DNA from: Pseudosporangium ferrugineum
GTDB taxonomy: Bacteria > Actinomycetota > Actinomycetes > Mycobacteriales > Micromonosporaceae
Reading direction: 5' to 3'
NCBI RefSeq assembly: GCF_003002065.1
Contig: NZ_PVZG01000012.1
Coordinates: 124,001 to 188,000 of the forward strand
DNA length: 64,000 bases
Both the position numbers and the translations under genes were made by a program. Each line of letters opens with the position of its first letter. The stretch's first letter is position 1. Under the pieces are notes generated by a model, which was not told where the DNA came from, did no database searches, and worked only from the letters and a program-made list of their open reading frames with translations. Positions 8,773 through 17,321 of the stretch are shown here, piece by piece.

Positions 8773-9605
8773 TGCTGCCGCTCGCGGCCTCCCGGCAGCT
8801 CACCGGCGACGAGTTCCGGCACCTCACCGGGCTGCTGCGGGAGCACACCGGGATCGCGCTGGGCCCGGGCAAGGAGGCCCTGGTCGCGAGCCGGCTCGAC
8901 AAACGGGTCCGGCAGCTCGGGCTCGGCGGGTACGCCGACTACATCTCGCTGCTGCGCGACAGCCACGACGAGGTCGAGCTGCACCGGATGATCGACCTGC
9001 TCACCACGAACGAGACGTTCTTCTTCCGCGAGCCCCGGCACTTCGAGTACCTGAGCGCGGTGATCGTCCCACAGCGGCAGCCGGGCCGGGTCCTGCGGAT
9101 GTGGAGCGCGGCCAGCTCCACCGGGGAGGAGGCGTACACGGCGGCGATGGTCCTCGCGGAGTCGCTGCCGGCGGCGCAGTGGGAGATCCTCGGCAGCGAC
9201 ATCTCCACCGAGGTGGTGGAGACCGCGCGGCGGGCGCTGTACCCGATCGAGGCGGCCGGGAAGATCCCGCCGCCGCTGCTGCGCCGCTACTGCCTGCGCG
9301 GCCGCGAGGAGTACGAGGGCCTGCTGACCGTCTCCCGGCAGCTCCGGGAGCGGGTGCAGTTCCACTGCCTGAACCTGATGGAGGACATCCGCCGGCTGGG
9401 CAGCTTCGACGTGATCTTCCTGCGCAACGTGATGATCTACTTCGACCTGCCGACGAAGCGCGACCTCGTGGACCGGATGCAGGACGTGCTGGTGCCGGGC
9501 GGCCACCTGATCATCGGCAGCTCGGAGTCGCTCAACGCGATCCCGTCGCGGCTGCGCATGGTCGAACCCTCGATCTACCGGCTCGAGGGGGCGGGCGGTG
9601 CCTGA
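8772..9605 (+). CDS. cheR: Chemoreceptor methyltransferase CheR
   Basis: A 277-residue SAM-dependent methyltransferase that methylates glutamates on chemoreceptors for adaptation. Visible features are the N-terminal helical domain (FRHLTGLLREHTGIAL), TNETFFFRE, the SAM-binding WSAASSTGEEAYT and FLRNVMIYF. ATG at 8772 overlaps the cheW stop (TGATG); a GTG three bases earlier is possible. The stop lies inside the start of cheD, consistent with tight co-translation. Confidence 0.95.
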   Translation: MLPLAASRQLTGDEFRHLTGLLREHTGIALGPGKEALVASRLDKRVRQLGLGGYADYISLLRDSHDEVELHRMIDLLTTNETFFFREPRHFEYLSAVIVPQRQPGRVLRMWSAASSTGEEAYTAAMVLAESLPAAQWEILGSDISTEVVETARRALYPIEAAGKIPPPLLRRYCLRGREEYEGLLTVSRQLRERVQFHCLNLMEDIRRLGSFDVIFLRNVMIYFDLPTKRDLVDRMQDVLVPGGHLIIGSSESLNAIPSRLRMVEPSIYRLEGAGGA

Positions 9606-10092
9606 GCCGGCCGACCTCCACCTCAACCCGGGCGACTTCCGTTTCGCGGCCGGCGGCACCCGCCTGCACACCCTGCTGGGTTCCTGCGTCGCGATCACGC
9701 TGTGGCACCCCGGGCGGCTCATCGGCGGGATGTGCCACTACCTGCTGCCCAGCCGCCCGGGGCGGGACCGTTCCCGCCACCTCGACGGCCGGTACGCCGA
9801 CGACGCGGTGGCCCTCTTCCACCACGAGGTGCGCCGGCACGGCACCCACCCGGACGAGTACGTCGTCAAGGTGTTCGGCGGCGCCGACCAGTTCCCGGAC
9901 ATCTCCGGCCCGCTCGGCGGGGTGGCGGGCCGCAACGCCGCCGTCGGCCTGGAACTGCTGCGGTACCACGGGTTCCGGGTCTCCGCCTGCGAGGTCGGCG
10001 GCCGGGGCTCGCGCCGGATCGTGCTCGAACTGGCCACCGGACACGTCTGGCTGCGCAGCCTGCAGAGCCTCGACGAGCGGGCGACGGCATGA
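9598..10092 (+). CDS. cheD: Chemoreceptor glutamine deamidase CheD
   Basis: A 164-residue CheD: it deamidates receptor glutamines and in many bacteria interacts with CheC-type phosphatases. The catalytic Cys is in HTLLGSCVAITLWHP and the catalytic His in GGMCHYLLP. The protein begins at GTG 9598, overlapping the end of cheR, and its stop overlaps the cheB start. No cheC gene is seen in the window, so CheD may act alone or with a partner elsewhere. Confidence 0.94.
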   Translation: MPEPADLHLNPGDFRFAAGGTRLHTLLGSCVAITLWHPGRLIGGMCHYLLPSRPGRDRSRHLDGRYADDAVALFHHEVRRHGTHPDEYVVKVFGGADQFPDISGPLGGVAGRNAAVGLELLRYHGFRVSACEVGGRGSRRIVLELATGHVWLRSLQSLDERATA

Positions 10093-11144
10093 CCGGGCGG
10101 ATCGGCGTGCTGATCGTCGACGACTCGGCCGTCGTGCGGCAGGTGCTCGCCGCCCGGCTGCGCGGCAGCGCCGGGATCGAGGTCATCGGCGCGGTGCCGG
10201 ACCCGATCTTCGCCATGGAGCACATGAACCGCGCCTGGCCGGACGTGGTGGTGCTGGACATCGAGATGCCCCGGATGGACGGCCTCACCTTCCTGAAGAA
10301 GATCATGTCCGTACGGCCGACGCCGGTGGTGATCTGCTCGACGCTGACCCGGCGAGGCGCGGAGACCACGATGGAGGCGCTCGCCGCCGGCGCCGCGGCG
10401 GTGATCGCGAAGCCGGACTCCGGGCTGAAGCGGTTCATGGAGGAGGACTCCGGCGACATCGTCGCCGCCGTCCGCGCCGCGGCGGCGAGCAATGCGAGCC
10501 GGTTGCGGCAGGCGCCGCGGTCCCTCACGTACGCGGCCGTGCCCGCGGCCCCCGGCCCCGCGCCCGGACCGCCGGGGACGGAACCGGCACAGCTCGTGGC
10601 GATGGGTACGTCCACCGGCGGCACCCAGGCCCTCGAGGTGGTGCTGCCGGCGCTGGCGCCCACGTGCCCCGGGATCGTGCTCGTCCAGCACATGCCGGAG
10701 AAGTTCACGGCCGCGTTCGCCGAGCGCCTCGACGCCCTGTGCCGGGTACGCGTCCGCGAGGCCGCCGACGGCGACCCGGTCCTGCCCGGCCAGGTCCTGG
10801 TGGCGCCGGGCGGCCGGCACATGGAGCTGCGCCGCACCGACACCTACCGGGTACGCGTCTTCGACGGGCCGCCGGTCAACCGCCACCGCCCGTCGGTGGA
10901 CGTGCTGTTCCGCTCGGTGGCGAAGGTGGCCGGGCGGCACGCCGTCGGGGTGATCATGACCGGCATGGGCGACGACGGCGCCCGCGGCCTGCTGGAGATG
11001 CGCCGGGCCGGCGCCTTCACCGTCGCGCAGGACGAGGCCACCTGCGTCGTGCACGGCATGCCCCGCGAGGCGGTCCTGCGCGGCGCGGTCGACCGGGAAA
11101 GCCCGCTGGGCTCGATCGCGGAGGTGATCCACCGTCATGGCTGA
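10089..11144 (+). CDS. cheB: Chemoreceptor methylesterase CheB
   Basis: A 351-residue two-domain methylesterase/response regulator that removes receptor methyl groups once phosphorylated by CheA. The receiver domain carries VLIVDDSAVVRQ and Asp57 in DVVVLDIEMPRMDG. After a Pro/Ala-rich linker the esterase domain has the Ser in MGTSTGGTQALE, the His in VQHMPEKF and the Asp in MTGMGDDGARG. The start overlaps the cheD stop, and the last codons overlap the following receptor gene. Confidence 0.95.
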   Translation: MTGRIGVLIVDDSAVVRQVLAARLRGSAGIEVIGAVPDPIFAMEHMNRAWPDVVVLDIEMPRMDGLTFLKKIMSVRPTPVVICSTLTRRGAETTMEALAAGAAAVIAKPDSGLKRFMEEDSGDIVAAVRAAAASNASRLRQAPRSLTYAAVPAAPGPAPGPPGTEPAQLVAMGTSTGGTQALEVVLPALAPTCPGIVLVQHMPEKFTAAFAERLDALCRVRVREAADGDPVLPGQVLVAPGGRHMELRRTDTYRVRVFDGPPVNRHRPSVDVLFRSVAKVAGRHAVGVIMTGMGDDGARGLLEMRRAGAFTVAQDEATCVVHGMPREAVLRGAVDRESPLGSIAEVIHRHG

Positions 11145-12177
11145 GCTGATCGGTATCGTCCTGGCCCTGCTCGCCGGGGCCGGCGCGGGTTACGGCATCG
11201 CCCGGTGGCGCGGCACGCGTACGGAGCCGGACGCCGTCGCCGGACCCGAGCGGCCGGCCGGCGACCAGCTGGCGGGGCTGTCCGAGTTCGCCGGGGCGGT
11301 GGCGCCGGTGTGGTCGGCGCAGATCGACTCGTCGCGCGGGCAGATGGAGTCCGCGGTCGGCCGGCTGACCGAGAAGTTCGCCGGCATCGTGGAGAACCTC
11401 GACGCCGTGCTCACCTCGTCGTCGGGCGCGCTGCACGACGAGAACGCGGCGGCCTTCGAGCGCAGCCGGCGGCGCCTCGGCGAGGTCGTCGGGACGCTCG
11501 ACCATGCCCTCACCGCGAAGCGGGCGGCGCTGGACGAGCTGCGTACCCTGCTCGACCTCAACGACGAGCTGCGGCAGATGTCCGGCGAGGTCACCCGGAT
11601 CGCCGCGCAGACCAACCTGCTCGCCCTCAACGCCGCCATCGAGGCGGCCCGGGTGGGTTCGGCGGGCGCGGCCTTCGGCGTGGTGGCCCTGGAGGTACGC
11701 GAACTCGCCGAACGGTCGCACAGCACCAGCGAACGGATCTCGGCGAAGGTGGCCGGGGTGGCGTCCGCGATCGGGTCGGTGCTCGCCAGCGCGCAGGAGA
11801 GCGCCGGGCGCGAGGACGAGGCGGTGGCGCAGGCCAACGAGGAGGTGCAGGCGGTGCTGGAGGATCTCCGTACGGTGCTGTCGGGTCTGCAGAGCTCCTC
11901 CGCCGAGCTCGAGCAGGCCGCCGTCGGCATCCGCACCGACATCAGCCAGTCGCTGGTCAACCTCCAGTTCCAGGACCGGGTCGGGCAGATCCTCGAGCAT
12001 CTGCGGGACAGCATCGACCAGTTCCCGGCGGTCGTCACCGAGGCCGGCGAACGGCCGCTCGACGCCCGGCAGCTGCTGGACGCGCTGGCCGCGAACTACA
12101 CGATGGCCGAGGAGCGCGAGGCGCACACGTCCGGGGCGGGCGCCGCGCCGTCCACGTCCGAAATCACGTTCTTCTAG
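11137..12177 (+). CDS. MCP-like protein with a single N-terminal membrane segment
   Basis: A 346-residue receptor-like protein. One hydrophobic segment (residues 3-21) is followed directly by a coiled coil with the receptor hairpin tip (AAQTNLLALNAAIEAARV, LEVRELAERS). It has no ligand-binding domain and no HAMP domain. A C-terminal NLQFQDRVGQILEHL stretch is shared with other short receptor-like proteins. It probably joins the array from the cytoplasmic face, sensing an internal cue or stabilising the array. It overlaps cheB by eight bases and is followed after eight bases by cheY. Confidence 0.88.
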   Translation: MAELIGIVLALLAGAGAGYGIARWRGTRTEPDAVAGPERPAGDQLAGLSEFAGAVAPVWSAQIDSSRGQMESAVGRLTEKFAGIVENLDAVLTSSSGALHDENAAAFERSRRRLGEVVGTLDHALTAKRAALDELRTLLDLNDELRQMSGEVTRIAAQTNLLALNAAIEAARVGSAGAAFGVVALEVRELAERSHSTSERISAKVAGVASAIGSVLASAQESAGREDEAVAQANEEVQAVLEDLRTVLSGLQSSSAELEQAAVGIRTDISQSLVNLQFQDRVGQILEHLRDSIDQFPAVVTEAGERPLDARQLLDALAANYTMAEEREAHTSGAGAAPSTSEITFF

Positions 12178-12185
12178 GGGGGACG

Positions 12186-12554
12186 ATGGCCAAGACCATT
12201 CTGATCGTGGACGACTCCGCGTCGGTGCGGCAGGTCGTCAGCATCGCGCTCAAGGGCGCGGGCTACGACGTCATCGCGGGCGTCGACGGCAAGGACGCCC
12301 TGGCCAAGCTGAACGGCCAGCGGATCCACCTGATCATCTCCGACGTGAATATGCCGAACATGGACGGGATCACGTTCGTGGCGGAGGCGCGCAAGCTGCC
12401 GGCGTACAAGTTCACCCCGATCATCATGCTGACCACCGAGTCCCAGGAGGACAAGAAGCGCCAGGCGCAGGCGGCCGGCGCCAAGGCCTGGGTGACCAAG
12501 CCGTTCCAGCCGGAGCAGATGCTCAGCGCGGTGGCGAAGCTGATCGCGCCATGA
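12186..12554 (+). CDS. cheY: Single-domain response regulator CheY
   Basis: A 122-residue stand-alone receiver. It has ILIVDDSASVRQ, the phosphoacceptor Asp53 in IISDVNMPNMDG, Thr in IIMLTTES and Lys in AWVTKPF. Phosphorylated by CheA, it would act on the flagellar motor switch or another effector. AGGGGGG precedes the ATG. Its stop overlaps the STAS gene start. Confidence 0.93.
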   Translation: MAKTILIVDDSASVRQVVSIALKGAGYDVIAGVDGKDALAKLNGQRIHLIISDVNMPNMDGITFVAEARKLPAYKFTPIIMLTTESQEDKKRQAQAAGAKAWVTKPFQPEQMLSAVAKLIAP

Positions 12555-12829
12555 GCACCCGCGAGCTGCGCCGGATCGCCCTCGACGGCGAGCTGACCAT
12601 CATGACCGCCGCCGAGCAGAAGGAGCGGCTCCTCGCGGCGTTGCAGGGCAGCGGCGGCCTGCGCGTCGACCTGTCCGGCGTGGAGGAGCTCGACACCGCC
12701 GGGCTGCAGATCCTGCTGCTGGCCCGCCGCGAGGCCGCGCGCCTGGACCTGCCGTTCGAGCTCGGCGCGCCCGCCGGCAACGTCGCCGCGGTGCTCGCCC
12801 TGGCCGGCCTGGCCGCCGAGGAGGAGTGA
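12551..12829 (+). CDS. STAS-domain protein
   Basis: A 92-residue STAS domain, the fold of anti-sigma-factor antagonists (SpoIIAA/RsbV type). The conserved phosphorylation-site loop reads VEELDTAGLQILLLA; the acceptor Ser of many family members is Thr here (DTAG). It lies between cheY and cheA with overlapping start and stop codons on both sides. This position suggests it is part of the chemosensory output, for example as a phosphorylation sink or partner-switch element. That role is inference. Confidence 0.88.
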   Translation: MSTRELRRIALDGELTIMTAAEQKERLLAALQGSGGLRVDLSGVEELDTAGLQILLLARREAARLDLPFELGAPAGNVAAVLALAGLAAEEE

Positions 12830-14967
12830 TGTCCACGGACGACGACATGCGCGAGGCGCTCGACACGTTCGTGACCGAGGCCCGGGACCTGGTGCAGCAG
12901 CTCGAGGAGGGGCTGCTCGACCTCGAGGTGCGTCCCGCGGCGGCGGACACCGTCAACACCGTGTTCCGCGCGGCGCACACGCTCAAGGGGTCGTCCGGGC
13001 TCTTCGGCCTGCGGCACCTGGTGCAGTTCACCCACGTGGTCGAGACGGTGCTGGGTTCCGTACGGGAAGGGGATCTGGAGGTGTCGCCCGGGCTGGTCAG
13101 CGCGCTGCTGCCGTGCGCCGACCACATCGGCACGATGATCGAGGGGCTGGCCGGCGGCCGGCTCGAGCCGGATGCCGCGCAGGCGGCCGAGGGGGCCGCG
13201 CTGCTCGCCGGCCTGGAGCCCTACCTGGGGGACGGGCCGGGAGCGACCGCCGTCCGGCACGCCGAGGACGCGGGGGCGGCGCCCGAGCGGTCGTGGCGGC
13301 TGAGCCTGCGGTTCGGCGCCGACTGCCTGCGCAACGGCATGGACCCGCTGTCGTTCCTGCGCTACCTGGGCAGCATCGGCACGGTGTCGCGGGTGTCGGT
13401 GGACGACTCCGGGCTGCCCGCCGCCGAGCAGATGGACCCCGAGACCTGCTACCTCGCCTTCGAGGCGGAGCTGCTGAGCGGCGCCCCGAAGGAGGAGATC
13501 GAGGCCGTCTTCGAGTTCGTCCGCGAGGACAGCGACATCCGGATCGTGCCGGCGGAGCACCAGCTCGACGCGTACGTGCGGGCCATCCGGGCGATGCCGG
13601 AGAGCGACCGGGTCGGCGACGTGCTGATCAGCAGCGGCGCGGTGACCGAGCTGGAGATGGCCGAGGCCCTGCACATCCAGCAGGAGCAGGCGGTGCGCAG
13701 CGGCACCCGCCCGGTGCCGATCGGCGAGATCCTCGTCGAGCACGGGATCGTGCCGCGGCCCATCGTGGACGCCGCGCTCAACCGCCAGCGCAAGACGATC
13801 GAGACCCGCTCCCAGGACACCCAGACCATCCGGATCGACGCCGCCCGCCTCGACCGGCTCATCGACCTGGTCGGCGAGCTGGTCATCGCGCAGTCCAGCA
13901 CCGGGCTGCGGGCCGGGGCCGGCGGCGAGGCGCAGAGCGAGGTGATGCGCCTGGTCGACGAGGTACGCCACAGCGCGCTGGCGCTGCGGATGGTCCCGAT
14001 CGGCACCACGCTGCGCCGCTTCGAGCGGGTGGTCCGGGACGTGTGCGTCGAGCTGGGCAAGGAGGTGTCGCTGGTGATCACCGGCGGCGACGCCGAGATG
14101 GACAAGGCGCTGGTCGAGCGGATCAGCGACCCGCTGCTGCACCTGGTGCGCAACTCGCTCGACCACGGCATCGAGGCGCCGGCCGAGCGGCGGCGGCACG
14201 GCAAGGCGGCGCAGGGGACGTTGCGGCTGAACGCGTACCACGACGCGGGGAACATCGTGATCGAGGTCGGCGACGACGGGCGCGGCCTGGACCGGGAGAA
14301 GATCCTGGCCAAGGCGGTGGAACGCGGCGTGGTCGACGCCGACGCGGTGCTCACCGACGCCGAGGTCCACGACCTGATCTTCGAACCCGGCTTCTCCACC
14401 GCGTCGACGGTCTCCAGCCTGTCCGGCCGCGGGGTCGGCATGGACGTGGTCCGGCGCAACGTCACCGGCCTGCGCGGCAGCATCGAGGTGGAGACCACCC
14501 GGGGCGCCGGCACCACGATCCGGATCCGGCTGCCGCTGACCCTGGCCATCATCGACGGTTTCCTGGTCGGGGTGGGCCCGTCGTCGTTCATCGTGCCGCT
14601 GGACCGGGTGACCGAGATCGTCGAGCTGCCGTCCGGGCCGCTCGGCCGCGACTGCATGAACCTGCGCGGCGAAGTGCTGCCGTTCATCCGGCTCCGCGAC
14701 CTTTTCGACATTCCCGGTGAGCCCGCGAGGCGGCAGAGCGTCGTCATTGTGGAGCAGTCCGGTCAGCGCACCGGACTGGTCGTGGACGCGCTCCTGGGCG
14801 AGCTGCAAACGGTGATCAAACCGCTCGGGGTGTTGTTCAGCGGGCTCTCCTGCATCAGCGGCTCGACCATCCTGGGCAGCGGCGAGATCGCCCTCATCCT
14901 GGACGTGGGGCCGCTCGTGGCGGACCATTCGGAACGGGAGCACGTCCGGGCGCGGAGAGCCGCCTAA
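12829..14967 (+). CDS. cheA: Chemotaxis histidine kinase CheA with an inserted MshEN-like region
   Basis: A 712-residue kinase. The N-terminal Hpt domain has phosphorylated His50 in FRAAHTLKGSSG. Residues about 155-240 form a P2-like response-regulator docking domain. Residues 261-320 hold two repeats (RVGDVLISSGAVTE..., VPIGEILVEHGIVP...) like the c-di-GMP-binding MshEN/type II secretion ATPase N-domain motif. The dimerisation helix pair (LDRLIDLVGELVIAQSS), the ATPase domain (LVRNSLDHGIE, DDGRGLD, GRGVGMDVVRRNV) and a C-terminal CheW-like domain follow. It is the last gene of the operon; ATG overlaps the STAS stop codon. Confidence 0.95.
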   Translation: MSTDDDMREALDTFVTEARDLVQQLEEGLLDLEVRPAAADTVNTVFRAAHTLKGSSGLFGLRHLVQFTHVVETVLGSVREGDLEVSPGLVSALLPCADHIGTMIEGLAGGRLEPDAAQAAEGAALLAGLEPYLGDGPGATAVRHAEDAGAAPERSWRLSLRFGADCLRNGMDPLSFLRYLGSIGTVSRVSVDDSGLPAAEQMDPETCYLAFEAELLSGAPKEEIEAVFEFVREDSDIRIVPAEHQLDAYVRAIRAMPESDRVGDVLISSGAVTELEMAEALHIQQEQAVRSGTRPVPIGEILVEHGIVPRPIVDAALNRQRKTIETRSQDTQTIRIDAARLDRLIDLVGELVIAQSSTGLRAGAGGEAQSEVMRLVDEVRHSALALRMVPIGTTLRRFERVVRDVCVELGKEVSLVITGGDAEMDKALVERISDPLLHLVRNSLDHGIEAPAERRRHGKAAQGTLRLNAYHDAGNIVIEVGDDGRGLDREKILAKAVERGVVDADAVLTDAEVHDLIFEPGFSTASTVSSLSGRGVGMDVVRRNVTGLRGSIEVETTRGAGTTIRIRLPLTLAIIDGFLVGVGPSSFIVPLDRVTEIVELPSGPLGRDCMNLRGEVLPFIRLRDLFDIPGEPARRQSVVIVEQSGQRTGLVVDALLGELQTVIKPLGVLFSGLSCISGSTILGSGEIALILDVGPLVADHSEREHVRARRAA

Positions 14968-14980
14968 CCATTTCATTCCG

Positions 14981-15008
14981 TTATCGTACGGCTACAGAAA
15001 GTTATATC
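14981..15008 (+). promoter_or_regulatory. Candidate promoter in an AT-rich island
   Basis: The gap between cheA and the next gene is unusually AT-rich for this DNA. TTATCG (14981-14986) and TATATC (15003-15008) are 16 bases apart, a plausible -35/-10 pair for transcription of the 15,100 gene. The transcript leader would be about 85 bases. Confidence 0.35.
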
Positions 15009-15099
15009 TACGCCTATCTACAAATTCACGAGGACTAGACTCCGAGTACTACGCACCCGCGCACTTGTCCCCGCGGGTTATCGGACAAAGAATCGCTTC

Positions 15100-16011
15100 A
15101 TGACGTTCGGCAAGAAGGACCTACCCTTCCCGTATAACCAGGACTTCTCTGGCATCGTCACGCGTGTCAAGGGAGTCCGGGAGGCCACCCGTGCCGCGCT
15201 GGTCAACTCGCCGAAGGTGGCGTCCTACCTCAAGGCGGGCGCCAACCTGGTCGAGCAGAACCTCGGCGTCTGCGACGGGACCCCCGCCGGGGACGGGCGC
15301 AAGCAGTACTGGTCCGGCCTCCGCTTCCTGACCGAACGTGCACTGTCCCGCGAGATGGAGAACCTGGAGCCGCCCTTCCTGCGGCAGAAGGGCGACGGCC
15401 CGTACCGCGCCACCTGGGCCACCCACGACGACTACCTGAACGACCTGCTCACGTTCCTGTTCCACGCGATGAACTACGACCCGCAGTACGACGCGGAGGA
15501 CGAGACCCGCGACTGGCTGGACGACGAGGAGAGCTTCGTCGACGCCATCGACCGGGCGACGTTCCACGAGTTGCAGGCCATCTGCCGGATGCCGCTGTTC
15601 CGGCTGCAACTGATCATGGTGGCCACCGCGGACCGCAACGACGGCATCCACGACGCCATCGCCAACCAGTACGCCGGCGCCCTGGAACCGTGGAAGAAGA
15701 TCTACGAGTCCACCTTCGCCTCCCGCGGCTTCCAGCTGCGCCCCGGCGTCACCCTCGACCAGCTCGCCAACATGCTCGCCGCCGTGACGGAAGGCTTCGC
15801 CCTGCACCACCTGGGCGATCCCGCCGCCGGGATCGTCGGTGAGGAGATCGCCGACAACCTGGTCGGCATGGCCGTGCTCGGCATCCTCAACAGCTATCTC
15901 GAACCTGTCGCTGAACCCACCGGCCTGACGTTGCGTGAACACTTCCGAGGCGTCTCGAACAGAGCGCGTCCTGCCGACCGCACCATCGACGACAGCGGGG
16001 ACATGCCATGA
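15100..16011 (+). CDS. Hypothetical protein, TetR-like C-terminal half
   Basis: A 303-residue helical protein. The second half (about 190-270: PWKKIYESTFASRGFQL, LDQLANMLAAVTEGFALHH) resembles the ligand-binding domain of TetR regulators, but I see no helix-turn-helix in the expected place or length. A central acidic block (YDAEDETRDWLDDEE) is unusual. It may be a DNA-free effector-binding protein or a diverged regulator. The ATG lacks a clear ribosome site. Its stop overlaps the start of the CubicO-type hydrolase, so the two are probably one operon. Confidence 0.6.
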   Translation: MTFGKKDLPFPYNQDFSGIVTRVKGVREATRAALVNSPKVASYLKAGANLVEQNLGVCDGTPAGDGRKQYWSGLRFLTERALSREMENLEPPFLRQKGDGPYRATWATHDDYLNDLLTFLFHAMNYDPQYDAEDETRDWLDDEESFVDAIDRATFHELQAICRMPLFRLQLIMVATADRNDGIHDAIANQYAGALEPWKKIYESTFASRGFQLRPGVTLDQLANMLAAVTEGFALHHLGDPAAGIVGEEIADNLVGMAVLGILNSYLEPVAEPTGLTLREHFRGVSNRARPADRTIDDSGDMP

Positions 16012-17189
16012 CGAGCACGACGCACCAACCGGTTCTGCCGGCCGGCGAGCCGCCCTCGTGGTGGGAGCGGCAGAGCGACCTGATCATGCGCCGCCCGATC
16101 AACGAGTTCACCTTCACCCACATGAACTGGCTGATCCCGACCGAACGGGTCGCCCGCGGTCACGCCACCCGGTCGCTGCCCGCCGCGCCGCTCCCGCTCG
16201 ACCTCACCTACCGCTACGACGACACCGACCACACCATCGCCGACCTGCACCGGCGCACGTTCACCACCGCGTTCGTGGTGCTGCACCACGGCACGATCGT
16301 GCACGAGAGCTACCCCGGCGCCTTCGCCGGCCCGCGCACCCGCATGCAGCTGTTCTCGCTGTCCAAGTCGGTCACGTCGGTGCTCATCGGCATCGCCCTG
16401 GCCGAGGGCGCCATCGGCAGCGTCAAGGACCAGGTCACCGACTACCGGCGCGACTTCCGGGGTACGGCGTACGACGGCACCACCCTGGCCGACCTGCTCG
16501 ACATGACCAGCGGCGTCGGCGACCTCGAGACCTGGGACGGCTCCGACAGCTTCATCCGCCAGTTCGAGCGGGCCGTGCTCAGCGGCGGCGACGTGGCGGC
16601 CATCATCCGCCGCGCCCCGCGCACCGCGGACATCGGCGAACGCTTCAACTACTCCACCTTCGACGCCCAGGTGCTCGGCTGGGTGCTCGAGGCGGCCACC
16701 GGGCGGTCGCTGGCGGCGTACGCGTCGGACCGGTTGTGGCGCCGCATCGGCGCCGAGCGCGACGCGTACTACGGCCTCACCCGCTCGCACCCGCGCACGG
16801 CCATCGGCGCCGGCGCCTTCAACGCCACCGCCCGCGACCTCGCCCGGGTCGGCCTGCTCATGGCGAACGACGGCATCGTCGCCGGCGAGCAGGTCGTGCC
16901 CGCCGACTGGGTCCGCCGCAGCCGCGGCGCCGACCTGCCCCACCTGGCCGTCGGCGCCCTCGGCCCCAGCGGCTACGACCACTACGGGTACGCCAACCAG
17001 TGGTGGACCCTCGGCGAGAGCTGCTTCCAGGCCTTCACCGGCCTCGGCGTGCACGGCCAGTACCTCTTCGTCGACCCGGTCGCCGACGTCGTGATCGTCA
17101 AGTGCAGCGCCTGGCCCACCGAGGACGACCCGGCCCGCGACCACGAGACGATCACCGCGCTGCGCCGGATCGCCGACCACTTCGCCTGA
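16008..17189 (+). CDS. Serine hydrolase of the beta-lactamase/CubicO family
   Basis: A 393-residue hydrolase of the class C beta-lactamase fold. The nucleophile motif SxxK is in FSLSKSVTSVLIG, the tyrosine motif is in FNYSTFDAQV, and GVHGQYLF near the C-terminus fits the third active-site strand. No signal peptide is visible, so it is probably cytoplasmic. Family members cleave esters, amides or nylon oligomers (NylB type); the substrate here is unknown. Translation is coupled to the preceding gene by an ATGA overlap. Confidence 0.85.
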   Translation: MTSTTHQPVLPAGEPPSWWERQSDLIMRRPINEFTFTHMNWLIPTERVARGHATRSLPAAPLPLDLTYRYDDTDHTIADLHRRTFTTAFVVLHHGTIVHESYPGAFAGPRTRMQLFSLSKSVTSVLIGIALAEGAIGSVKDQVTDYRRDFRGTAYDGTTLADLLDMTSGVGDLETWDGSDSFIRQFERAVLSGGDVAAIIRRAPRTADIGERFNYSTFDAQVLGWVLEAATGRSLAAYASDRLWRRIGAERDAYYGLTRSHPRTAIGAGAFNATARDLARVGLLMANDGIVAGEQVVPADWVRRSRGADLPHLAVGALGPSGYDHYGYANQWWTLGESCFQAFTGLGVHGQYLFVDPVADVVIVKCSAWPTEDDPARDHETITALRRIADHFA

Positions 17190-17321
17190 TCCACCCCGCT
17201 CCCCCACCCCCTGCCGTCCCACCCGGCTACCCCCTTGTCCGCGGCCCCCCATCACCGCGGGTACGCCGGAGCGGTTACCACCATGCCCGCATCACTCCGC
17301 GCACCCGGAAGGAACACATAG

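Noticed and set aside
12523..14976. Long minus-strand frame opposite cheA
   Set aside because: High GC gives long open antisense frames; its translation is rich in Arg, His and Gln with no domain, and cheA on the other strand has all family motifs.
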